From assembly GCA_031424015.1 (NCBI GenBank), contig JANPGR010000073.1:1-11794 (forward strand): a DNA stretch of 11,794 nt, in the 5' to 3' direction. Within the stretch, counting starts at the first letter, position 1; every line of letters begins with the position of its first letter. The DNA is from JANPGR01 sp031424015. GTDB lineage: Bacteria > Patescibacteriota > Minisyncoccia > Phycocordibacterales > UBA1006. The notes under the pieces were generated by a model. The model searched no databases and had not been told where the DNA came from. It saw nothing but the letters and a program-made list of their open reading frames with translations. Below, piece by piece: positions 5,317-11,712 of this stretch. The translations under genes and the position numbers were made by a program.

Positions 5317-7338
5317 TTATTGGTTTGCAACAGGATCGGCAACTACAGTATCTACTGTTTCAACAATAGGTTGAATTGCGGGCTCAGGAGCGTCCACTAC
5401 TTCAATAGGTGGTTCAACCGGCAGAACCGTCACTGTTAATGTTTGCGATGCACGTGCTGCATTCCCTGCCAGATCTGTTTCTACCACCTTGATGGTATAC
5501 ACACCTTCGCTGGGTGCATCGTAGGTATATCTCCAACTTACACCATTACCTCCCGAGGTGTTTGGCAGTTGAGCAGAGTATACTTCGACGTTATTCACTA
5601 AAAGTGATATTTTTGAATTTTTTTCAGCATACCCCATCAATCGTAGAGACGTCAGGGTTGTACTATTGTCGGTACCACTAGCCCCGTCATCACTCGAAGT
5701 GAGCAAATCAGGTAGGGACGCAGGTGTCGGGTTTAAGGTATCGATAGTCATCGTAATCACAGGACTCATATCTGAACGATCTCCGAACGGATTTGTCTGT
5801 ATTGCAGATACACTATAACTACCATCAAGCAGGACCGTCGAGGTACACTCATAAGCACCTTCTGATGTTACTACAGATTCACAGAGTTTGTTGCTATCTG
5901 CATAAAACGATACCATATTACCAGAAATACCAGCTACCCCGGAAAATGTAGGAGTAGAGTCACTCGTAGTATTGTCTGTTGCAAAAGCCCCTGTATCAGA
6001 CGCGTCCACGATATTTGGCTCTGGTACTGTTGGAACAAATTCTGGTTTACGCACTACTGATATGCTCAATGGGAGCGAGACAGCTTTGTTGCCCGCAACA
6101 TCAGTTGTCTCGACTACGGCATTATATTCACCCAAATCTGATGCAGTATAGGTAAATGTCCATTTTGTTTCATCAGGACCAAGCACGGTAGTATATACAG
6201 AATTTTCATTGATCATTAGATTGACACTATCGCCCATATCAGCTGTGCCATTTACTATCAAGGACTTGCTATAGGTAATATTATCAGTAGTGCTCATACC
6301 GTCATCTGATTCGTCCACCAAATCTGGGATAGCTGGTATAGATTTCAATGTTTTCAAGACTACTTCTAATGGCAATGTCTGCGCACCTACAGACCCATCC
6401 TCTGCAATATAACGAGCTGATACTGTGTATTTCTTGTCTACTGACAAAATCGGAGAACAGCTGTAGGTGGAATCTATTATGAGGTTTGTGCAGGTAGCTT
6501 TGCCATCTACTACCACCTGGACCTTGAGGCCATTCGTCCCTGTTCCTGTTATGCTCGGTGTTTTGTTGTTTGTAATATTGTCTTCATTAGAAACACCAGA
6601 ATCAGAGCCAGAGGATAAATCAGGAATGGTTGGAGTTGCTCCATTTGGAATTGGCTCTACTATAGTCAGCGTTACTTCTTGGAGAGAAGTTGCCTTGTTC
6701 CCTGCTAGGTCTGTCTCTAGGGCCCGGAGTTTGTATACACCGGTTTTAGTAACGTAGTAAGTGCATTGATAGGAATTGCTCACAGGTATTATCAGGTTAC
6801 ATACAGAAATACCGTTTGCGAGGATATCTATCCTCGCTCCTGCCTCGCCGAATCCTTTGATTTGGAGCATTTTTGATATGGTGATCATATCTGTCGCACT
6901 GCTCCCTGTATCGCTAATTGATCCTAATGTTGGATTAGTAGGTGGCGTGGTATTTTTAGCATCCAGGGTGATACTAGCTGGATTTTTTGTATAATATTTA
7001 GCGGTTTCTGCTAGTACTGTATATTTTCCTTCTAGGAGTTCTATCTCGCTTTTACATGAATACGTTGAATTTGATACTGCTGTTGCTCGACATAGAGGAG
7101 AATTGTTGATCTTTACCGTTACCCTTGCTCCAAATGGCGCCTTGCCTCGGAATGTAGGCCTAACGAGATTTGTTACTCCATCATTATTTTTCAATCCCGT
7201 ATCTGAAGCCGCATCGAGCCCAACTGTGACGAGGTCAGATTCGAGAAGGACGACTTGAGCATCTACTGATGAGTACTGTCCAAAACTAAAAATACTAATA
7301 AACAATACCGTGCATATGGTTAGTGGTTTTATATTCAT
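5317..7338 (-). CDS. Secreted protein with six bacterial Ig-like repeats
   Basis: 673 residues. Residues 1-27 are a signal peptide (hydrophobic stretch CTVLFISIFSF, likely cut after SVDA). Six Ig-like repeats of about 90 residues follow, each opened by a calcium-type motif: SDTGLKNNDGVTN (45), SDTGSSATDMITI (142), SDSGVSNEDNITN (245), SDDGMSTTDNITY (344), SDTGAFATDNTTS (447) and SDDGASGTDNSTT (549). Several end in ETDLAGN(K/A)A. Repeats 1, 2, 3 and 5 contain a Cys pair 11-12 residues apart (83/95, 180/192, 283/294, 486/498); repeats 4 and 6 have no Cys and carry Trp393 or Trp602 instead. The tail from about 640 is acidic and Pro-rich, with no LPXTG, membrane helix or other anchor. It is probably a surface or released adhesion/structural protein. 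It appears to be a single-gene unit with its own promoter; a MITE-like element follows it. Confidence 0.9.
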   Translation of the reverse strand: MNIKPLTICTVLFISIFSFGQYSSVDAQVVLLESDLVTVGLDAASDTGLKNNDGVTNLVRPTFRGKAPFGARVTVKINNSPLCRATAVSNSTYSCKSEIELLEGKYTVLAETAKYYTKNPASITLDAKNTTPPTNPTLGSISDTGSSATDMITISKMLQIKGFGEAGARIDILANGISVCNLIIPVSNSYQCTYYVTKTGVYKLRALETDLAGNKATSLQEVTLTIVEPIPNGATPTIPDLSSGSDSGVSNEDNITNNKTPSITGTGTNGLKVQVVVDGKATCTNLIIDSTYSCSPILSVDKKYTVSARYIAEDGSVGAQTLPLEVVLKTLKSIPAIPDLVDESDDGMSTTDNITYSKSLIVNGTADMGDSVNLMINENSVYTTVLGPDETKWTFTYTASDLGEYNAVVETTDVAGNKAVSLPLSISVVRKPEFVPTVPEPNIVDASDTGAFATDNTTSDSTPTFSGVAGISGNMVSFYADSNKLCESVVTSEGAYECTSTVLLDGSYSVSAIQTNPFGDRSDMSPVITMTIDTLNPTPASLPDLLTSSDDGASGTDNSTTLTSLRLMGYAEKNSKISLLVNNVEVYSAQLPNTSGGNGVSWRYTYDAPSEGVYTIKVVETDLAGNAARASQTLTVTVLPVEPPIEVVDAPEPAIQPIVETVDTVVADPVANQ

Positions 7339-7346
7339 ATGTATGA

Positions 7347-7352
7347 ATTATA
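7347..7352 (-). promoter_or_regulatory. -10 box of the Ig-repeat gene
   Basis: A perfect TATAAT on the minus strand is followed by 8 nt (TCATACAT) and the ATG at 7338. Upstream A/T-rich sequence includes TTTACA, but only 14 nt away, so the -35 box is unclear. The 108-bp gap to the next gene (7339-7446) holds nothing else I can support. Confidence 0.65.
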
Positions 7353-7446
7353 CTCTAGTTTGTATTTGTAAAGTTTTTTTATCCACAACAGTCTACTAGT
7401 ACAAACAAAAATAATGTGTAGAATATAGGACTATTTACTTTTCCAA

Positions 7447-7884
7447 TTATATTCTATACATTTTTAATATCACCCAAATAGCCAATAACAGAAATGAAAA
7501 TATCAAAGGGTTGAATATTTGAAACAATAGGGACGAACTAGTATAAACCTGATCGTAACCTTTTATATGTCTAATTGTTATTAAATTCCCAACATTATAT
7601 ATCGGTCCTTGATTGCGACCTTTCATATATAAATACGATCTATCAATATGATAACCTGTCATCTTTTGATTATTACTCACATGCTCAACTCGATATATCC
7701 CACGATTTTCAACCGCTACAATTTTACCTAATACCTCGACAGAGTTTTTGTATATCACCGCTGTGTTTATAGCATTATATACAGTCCAAAACGCAAAACC
7801 AAATATCAACAGGGCAACAATTATTCTATCTATCTTTCTATTACCTACTTTTATCGTATAGAGTGATTGTATATTCATAAACAT
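7447..7884 (-). CDS. Two-helix membrane protein, DUF3592-like
   Basis: 145 residues. A membrane helix at about 20-45 and another at about 118-143 flank an outer beta-rich domain (VEVLGKIVAVENRGIYRVEHV, later YNVGNLITIRHI). This order of helix, beta domain and helix resembles DUF3592 proteins, but the match is weak. The ATG lies 2 nt after the stop of the MNT nucleotidyltransferase gene, so it is probably in the same mRNA as the HEPN/MNT pair; a second Met at 7878 is an alternative start. No Shine-Dalgarno site is visible. Function unknown; a membrane partner for the membrane-tailed nucleotidyltransferase is a possible but untested role. Confidence 0.7.
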   Translation of the reverse strand: MFMNIQSLYTIKVGNRKIDRIIVALLIFGFAFWTVYNAINTAVIYKNSVEVLGKIVAVENRGIYRVEHVSNNQKMTGYHIDRSYLYMKGRNQGPIYNVGNLITIRHIKGYDQVYTSSSLLFQIFNPLIFSFLLLAIWVILKMYRI

Positions 7885-7886
7885 AT

Positions 7887-8420
7887 TTATGTGTGATTAT
7901 ATCCGGAGAAAAATTCTGTAATTGCTTTTGCCAGATCAGTATCTCTAAAGTAAATAAGCAAGAAAAAACCAACCCCTAAAACTAGTGATAATGTTTTGTT
8001 ATCGATATCAATAAAAATACCTATAGCTATTAAAGCTACTGCCACTAGATAGCAAAATAAAATTATAAACCTCCCAAACAGGGATTTATCTTCGATAGTA
8101 TCTTTAGTATATAATAAAACTCCGTCACGTTGTATATTTTGTTTGAGTTTTTCACTCGAAATTGAATCATAATGGATTACGTCACATACATAAGGAATAT
8201 TTGAATCTTCGAGCATACCAAAAACGCCGCTTACTGCACTACTAGTAGGCCCAAAATCTCCCAATAGAGCAATATCAACATCAGAAAATTTCTTGTGATC
8301 ACCTCGTGCTCGCGAGCCATAGAGTGTAGCCTTGTCTATTTCAGAAAACGATGAACAAGAAGACCTGATGACAGCAATATCGGATTCACTCAAACCTGTT
8401 TTCGTAAAACCATTATTCAT
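7887..8420 (-). CDS. MNT nucleotidyltransferase antitoxin with C-terminal membrane domain
   Basis: 177 residues. Residues about 10-105 form a minimal nucleotidyltransferase domain: GSRARGDHKKFSDVDIAL fits the GS-x10-D-x-D pattern (Gly35, Ser36, Asp47, Asp49), with a likely third acidic residue at Asp80 (CDVIHYD) and the usual end NIQRDGVLLY (95-104). In HEPN/MNT pairs this enzyme transfers AMP to the HEPN toxin and silences it. Residues about 115-139 and 143-158 are two hydrophobic helices followed by a short polar tail; ordinary members stop near residue 110. The fusion is in frame with no sign of a frameshift. It overlaps the HEPN gene by 8 bp (ATGAATAA), which implies coupled translation, with AGGA upstream as a ribosome site. 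Confidence 0.85.
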   Translation of the reverse strand: MNNGFTKTGLSESDIAVIRSSCSSFSEIDKATLYGSRARGDHKKFSDVDIALLGDFGPTSSAVSGVFGMLEDSNIPYVCDVIHYDSISSEKLKQNIQRDGVLLYTKDTIEDKSLFGRFIILFCYLVAVALIAIGIFIDIDNKTLSLVLGVGFFLLIYFRDTDLAKAITEFFSGYNHT

Positions 8421-8817
8421 ATTGTCCTACAATGTATTGTATGAATGTATGAATAACTGGCTCAAAATGATTTCTAATGAGCGACTCTGCATTATTAGCG
8501 ACCCATTCATCATAGGTGTGAGATATTTGATTTCTCTTTTCTAGTGCATCCAACCACGTCACAGCATCATCTATCAATCCTGCTTGAGCGCCTATACGAA
8601 TGGTATCTTTTGGAGACATAGGAGAATAATTCTCTGATTCGAGGATATCTTTCATGGTTTTCCAGGCGAGTTCAATCGTAAATTCAAAAGTCTGTACGAG
8701 GCCTGCCAATTCGAGATCATCATAGGTGCCTCGCGCCAAAGCCAGACTCATCTGAGAATATGCTTTTTGTAGACTTTCTAGGCGCTCTTTTGCCCGCTGT
8801 GATAATTGCTTTTTCAT
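8413..8817 (-). CDS. HEPN-type toxin, HI0074/nucleotidyltransferase substrate-binding family
   Basis: 134 residues, all helical. The stretch TFEFTIELAWKTMKDILE (43-60), then SPKDTIRIGAQAGLI (68-82) and ALEKRNQISHTYDE (91-104), is typical of HI0074-like proteins. It holds an exact R-x4-H-x-Y motif (Arg95, His100, Tyr102). In HEPN toxins Arg and His form the RNase site, and the Tyr is the residue that the MNT partner modifies with AMP in the HepT/MntA system. It is the first gene of the cassette and overlaps the MNT gene by 8 bp. The start is supported by an extended -10 promoter 8 nt upstream. RNase activity is inferred from the motif; HI0074-branch proteins are also described only as substrate-binding subunits. 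Confidence 0.85.
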   Translation of the reverse strand: MKKQLSQRAKERLESLQKAYSQMSLALARGTYDDLELAGLVQTFEFTIELAWKTMKDILESENYSPMSPKDTIRIGAQAGLIDDAVTWLDALEKRNQISHTYDEWVANNAESLIRNHFEPVIHTFIQYIVGQYE

Positions 8818-8825
8818 ATATCAGC

Positions 8826-8834
8826 ATTATACCA
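8826..8834 (-). promoter_or_regulatory. Extended -10 promoter of the HEPN/MNT cassette
   Basis: TGGTATAAT on the minus strand (TGn plus a perfect TATAAT) is followed by 8 nt (GCTGATAT) and the ATG at 8817. A weak -35 (TTTTTG, 16-nt spacing) lies upstream, within the open-frame tail of the 8915-9319 gene. Confidence 0.75.
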
Positions 8835-8839
8835 TACAT

Positions 8840-8914
8840 TTACTTTTCAAAAAGCTCTCCTGAAAACAATTCCTTGTAGCCTCGTATAATCGGTTTCCAT
8901 TCTGGTTCATAGAG
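8840..8914 (-). other. In-frame coding-like tail after the amber stop of the 8915-9319 gene
   Basis: After the TAG at 8915-8917 the same frame continues for 24 sense codons to a TAA at 8840-8842. The encoded peptide (YEPEWKPIIRGYKELF and then SGELFEK) is charged, aromatic and helix-like, as a real C-terminus would be. If it is part of the gene the full product is about 158 residues and the gap to the HEPN gene shrinks from 97 to 22 bp, in keeping with the compact spacing elsewhere. It may be a recent nonsense mutation, a sequencing error or amber readthrough. Confidence 0.5.
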
Positions 8915-9319
8915 CTACTTTACCATATTATCTAACCACTCGTAATCTTGTTGTGTAAATTTTTCTATATACTCATAGCATTTACTATAAAGTATTTCAA
9001 TATTTGTTCCATATTCTGGATCAAATTTAGAAAATATTCCTAATATTTTCCTAGTCTTTGGTCGAATATAAAATAAATAAAAACTTAATTCTCCTGATTT
9101 CTCCTCTAACACAGAAAATGACAAACAGTGATCTAGCTCATCAGTAAATTCTAGTGACGGTGAAAAGCATATATCTTGATCTGTTTTTCCCTTCATCTGG
9201 TTCAATAAATCTAGCCACTTGAATTCTTCAAATCTCTCCTTTATTTCACTATTTCTACAAAAACCTAAATCGATGACTTCTGGTTTTAATGGGTGACACA
9301 TTTTGACTTTGTAATTCAT
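8915..9319 (-). CDS. Soluble protein of unknown function, possibly cut short by an amber codon
   Basis: 134 residues with no signal peptide or membrane segment. The sequence is rich in Glu, Lys, Phe and Tyr and has five Cys (8, 21, 51, 65, 113); the C-terminal part (YSKCYEYIEKFTQQDYEWLDNM) looks helical. I recognise no family; size and composition would also fit small immunity-type proteins, but that is a guess. It starts 3 nt after the small coiled-coil gene, so it is the last gene of the operon that begins with the slipin. It ends in TAG, followed in frame by a coding-like tail. Confidence 0.65.
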   Translation of the reverse strand: MNYKVKMCHPLKPEVIDLGFCRNSEIKERFEEFKWLDLLNQMKGKTDQDICFSPSLEFTDELDHCLSFSVLEEKSGELSFYLFYIRPKTRKILGIFSKFDPEYGTNIEILYSKCYEYIEKFTQQDYEWLDNMVK

Positions 9320-9322
9320 ATA

Positions 9323-9580
9323 TTATTTAGTTACTTTCTGGTCTATTTCTTTTTGTAATTTGTCTAGCTGTTCTATCACCTTTTGATTTTCTGGTGCATT
9401 TTTATCCAAAGCTTCTCGTACTTTTTGCAGTGATGCTTTTTGTTCTTGTGGAGAGATTTTGAATAATTTTGCCAACGAGGCAAAACTCACAAATCGCCAT
9501 GCAATGAATAAACCTATAGCAAAAATAACGGTGTCGATATGTTCTGTGATAAATTTCCAAACTGTTGCGTCGATGGTCAT
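9323..9580 (-). CDS. Small single-span membrane protein with coiled-coil tail
   Basis: 85 residues. One hydrophobic helix (about 16-33, TVIFAIGLFIAWRFVSFA) is followed by a charged region (KISPQEQKASLQKVREALDK and QKVIEQLDKLQKEIDQKV) likely to form a coiled coil in the cytoplasm. No enzymatic motif. It lies 18 nt after the 9599-10426 gene and 3 nt before the 8915-9319 gene. Such proteins often act as membrane adaptors, and the slipin at the head of the operon is also a membrane-anchored oligomeric protein, so a shared complex is possible. Confidence 0.75.
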   Translation of the reverse strand: MTIDATVWKFITEHIDTVIFAIGLFIAWRFVSFASLAKLFKISPQEQKASLQKVREALDKNAPENQKVIEQLDKLQKEIDQKVTK

Positions 9581-9598
9581 AATTATTTTATATTCTAT

Positions 9599-10426
9599 TT
9601 ATATTGAAATTGTCATTGCATGATAAATAACTGTCACACAAAAATAAGCTGCTAAAATCACAAATAATTGTAACAAAAAATTCTTCTTCTGAAGTGCAAT
9701 CAAAATTGATGAGAGTACAATTGGTCCAAGGATGAAATAGATACGCATATTGTAATCAATATTTTGAAATAAATACGTAGTAGCAAAAAATAAAACAACA
9801 GAAATACCTGCCCCTATAGCAAGTAAGCCCAGCTGCTTAGCGATTGAAGGCTTTTCTGTAGACCTGTGATATCGCGACCAACCAATAATTGCAGAAGCTA
9901 TTACTGCAAACGATACTAAATGTACTGGATGGATTATTTGTTTTATAATTATATTCATTGTTATTGTATTGTCATATTTTACCTTATATTCTTTCCAAAA
10001 ATCTTCTGCTGATATATTACCTGTATCTATTTTAGAAATATTTAGAATGACCTTATCGTTTTTGCAAACATATGGTTCTACGTCTTGAAGAATAACTTCT
10101 GGTGAACAAGTTTGATATCTGATCTTATAAACCCCTACGCCTATTTCTTTGATATTTCCTAGCTCAAAGATATTTGCAGAAAATGAAAAATTATCTTGAT
10201 ATTGCATCTTTGTTGATATATCTTGACTATCAAAAACATTTAAATCGACATCTTCTTCACTAAAATTTTCAAGCAGTTTAGCTTCAATACAAGCATCTGC
10301 GTTACAATATACCAGCACATCCTGCGTGTAGATATAGTGATCTTTTGGTAATGGCATTGATGCGAAAACAGAGTGAGCCCCTACTACAAACAATACTGTC
10401 ACAATAAAAAACACAATCTTTTTCAT
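9599..10426 (-). CDS. Membrane protein with exported N-terminal domain and four C-terminal helices
   Basis: 275 residues. A signal peptide (1-23, cut likely after VFA) is followed by an exported domain of about 140 residues, probably beta-rich, with four Cys (41, 46, 107, 121) that could form two disulfides. Four membrane helices follow (about 168-183, 197-219, 228-246 and 250-270). No family is recognised. It lies 6 nt after the slipin gene, in the same frame, behind two adjacent amber codons. Slipins are commonly paired with an NfeD-type membrane protease; this protein has the rough build of a membrane partner but no visible protease motif and no NfeD-like sequence. Base composition looks more AT-rich than the slipin gene. 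Confidence 0.8.
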   Translation of the reverse strand: MKKIVFFIVTVLFVVGAHSVFASMPLPKDHYIYTQDVLVYCNADACIEAKLLENFSEEDVDLNVFDSQDISTKMQYQDNFSFSANIFELGNIKEIGVGVYKIRYQTCSPEVILQDVEPYVCKNDKVILNISKIDTGNISAEDFWKEYKVKYDNTITMNIIIKQIIHPVHLVSFAVIASAIIGWSRYHRSTEKPSIAKQLGLLAIGAGISVVLFFATTYLFQNIDYNMRIYFILGPIVLSSILIALQKKNFLLQLFVILAAYFCVTVIYHAMTISI

Positions 10427-10432
10427 AAACTA

Positions 10433-11185
10433 CTAATCTCTCTTCACCAAACTCGCGAGTCCTTCAAGCGCCTTGAGTGCCTCGACAGGCACCATATACA
10501 CCACTGTGTTGGATTGATCCGATGACATGTCGTTGATGGATTGCAGGGTACGCAGGTGCAGTGCGCCCGGTGTTTCAGACAATATTTTTGCTGCCGCTGC
10601 CATGTTCTGTGCCGCGCCCAATTCTCCTTCGGAGTTGATGATTACTGCTCTCTTTTCTCGCTCTGCCTCTGCCTGTTTTGCTATGGTTCTCTCCATTTCT
10701 GGTGGCAATGCAACATCTTTTAATTCTACATTGTGGACCAATAGTCCCCATGCTGCGGTTTCTTTCTCCACGACCGCACGGATGCGATCTGCAATAGCAT
10801 CACGATCGGATAATAATTCGTCGAGGGTAACTGCCCCTACCATATTACGCATGGTCGTCTGTGCATACTGCGACATCGCATAGCGGAAATTCTCTACCTC
10901 CAACTGTGCACGGGCAGCGTCTACTACACGGTAATAGATCACTGCATTCACGCGTACAGATACATTGTCGCGCGTGATTGCGTTTTGGTCAGGGACGTCT
11001 TCGGCTTTCATACGGATGTCAATTTTTTCCATGGATTGAATAATGGGTACAATCAGGGTGAGTCCAGGCTCACGCATGCCAGTATATTTACCGAGCGTGA
11101 GGACGACACCTCGTTCGTATTGATTGACCTGACGGATGCTAATAATGAGGATAAAGGCGATAATGCCGAGTAATGTAAAAATCAT
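10433..11185 (-). CDS. Slipin/stomatin-like SPFH (band 7) protein
   Basis: 250 residues. An N-terminal membrane segment (1-18) is followed by the SPFH domain (about 18-185) with the stomatin hallmarks YERGVVLTLGKYTGMREPGL, then IDIRMKAEDVPDQNAITRDN, 'AVIYYRV', 'LDELLSDRDAI' and 'GLLVHNVELKDVALPPEMER'. A long helix follows (QAEAEREKRAVIINSEGELG and AAQNMAAAAKIL), then a hydrophobic tail VVYMVPVEALKAL. These proteins form large rings that organise membrane areas and control partner proteins. The length and all core motifs are intact. It opens an operon with three further genes. The start is supported by a TTGCAG-N17-TATACT promoter 8 nt upstream. It ends with TAG TAG. Confidence 0.93.
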   Translation of the reverse strand: MIFTLLGIIAFILIISIRQVNQYERGVVLTLGKYTGMREPGLTLIVPIIQSMEKIDIRMKAEDVPDQNAITRDNVSVRVNAVIYYRVVDAARAQLEVENFRYAMSQYAQTTMRNMVGAVTLDELLSDRDAIADRIRAVVEKETAAWGLLVHNVELKDVALPPEMERTIAKQAEAEREKRAVIINSEGELGAAQNMAAAAKILSETPGALHLRTLQSINDMSSDQSNTVVYMVPVEALKALEGLASLVKRD

Positions 11186-11193
11186 ATACCGAT

Positions 11194-11222
11194 AGTATAG
11201 CTCTGATTTTTATAAACTGCAA
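11194..11222 (-). promoter_or_regulatory. Promoter of the slipin operon
   Basis: TTGCAG (11217-11222), a 17-nt spacer and TATACT (11194-11199) are followed by 8 nt and the ATG at 11185 on the minus strand. The remaining gap to the next gene (11223-11291) shows no terminator or other motif I can support. Confidence 0.65.
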
Positions 11223-11291
11223 TTAAGTTTTACTACTAATACCACCTCCCCGGATTATTACATTGAGCTATAATCAATTTTTGATACAACC

Positions 11292-11702
11292 TTAATCTAA
11301 CAACAATTTTATTAAATCTGGAGCAAAAAAGAGTAGTATTATCAAAGAAATAACGATGAAATACCTTCTTTTGTAATATTGGGCATTCATTAATAAAGCG
11401 AATGAAATCAAATGAAAGAAAAATAATGAAACTATTGATGCTATCACGCGAAATGTATCCAAATGTATCCCGTCTCCAGAATTCGAACAGCTCATGCGAA
11501 CTAATCCTTGGGCTATTTGAGATGACTCGATTAATGATTCCAAAATATCTAGTGTTTTTTTACTACTCGAATATACTGCACCCGGAATAAAGTTTGCATT
11601 TATACACCCACCGAGAGCTATACCTGCTGTGTTTTGAGTAAAAACAGTTATTAAAAATGAAAAACCCCGCAGCCAAGCTGTCGGGGTATCAGGGTTTTTC
11701 AT
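11292..11702 (-). CDS. Small membrane protein, unknown; start codon uncertain
   Basis: 136 residues if it starts at the Met at 11702. A hydrophobic segment (about 13-32), a loop with three Cys and a Ser-rich stretch (33-82), and two C-terminal helices (about 85-105 and 113-130) are seen. No family is recognised. The frame is open upstream to 11741, but that part overlaps the 3' end of the previous gene, so the 11702 start is preferred. The first 15 or so codons (MKNPDTPTAWLRGFSF) are the translation of a strong terminator hairpin, and no -10 box lies 8 nt upstream as at other unit starts. The gene may therefore be 5'-truncated, with this N-terminus a chance extension. Confidence 0.5.
   Translation of the reverse strand: MKNPDTPTAWLRGFSFLITVFTQNTAGIALGGCINANFIPGAVYSSSKKTLDILESLIESSQIAQGLVRMSCSNSGDGIHLDTFRVIASIVSLFFFHLISFALLMNAQYYKRRYFIVISLIILLFFAPDLIKLLLD
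11653..11701 (-). terminator. Strong intrinsic terminator after the right-edge gene
   Basis: On the minus strand ACCCCG pairs with CGGGGT, extended by CAGC/GCTG around a single bulged A and a 3-nt loop, and is followed at once by TTTTCATTTTT. A second, competing pairing of TGAAAAACCC (11658-11667) with GGGTTTTTCA (11692-11701) is also perfect. It lies 12 nt past the stop codon at 11713 and should end transcription of that gene. It also overlaps the first codons of the next ORF. If the upstream gene is an IS200/IS605 transposase, the hairpin could instead be an end palindrome of the element. Confidence 0.75.
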
Positions 11703-11712
11703 TATGTAGGGC

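Noticed and set aside
7896..7901. Perfect TATAAT upstream of the 7447-7884 gene
   Set aside because: It is made by Tyr-Asn codons at the end of the nucleotidyltransferase gene and sits 11 nt from the ATG, so it does not fit the 7-8 nt pattern; the gene is better read as part of the operon.
10527..10883. Plus-strand ORF of 118 codons opposite the slipin gene
   Set aside because: A shadow of the well-conserved slipin reading frame; the Ser/Ala/Cys-rich translation has no motif.
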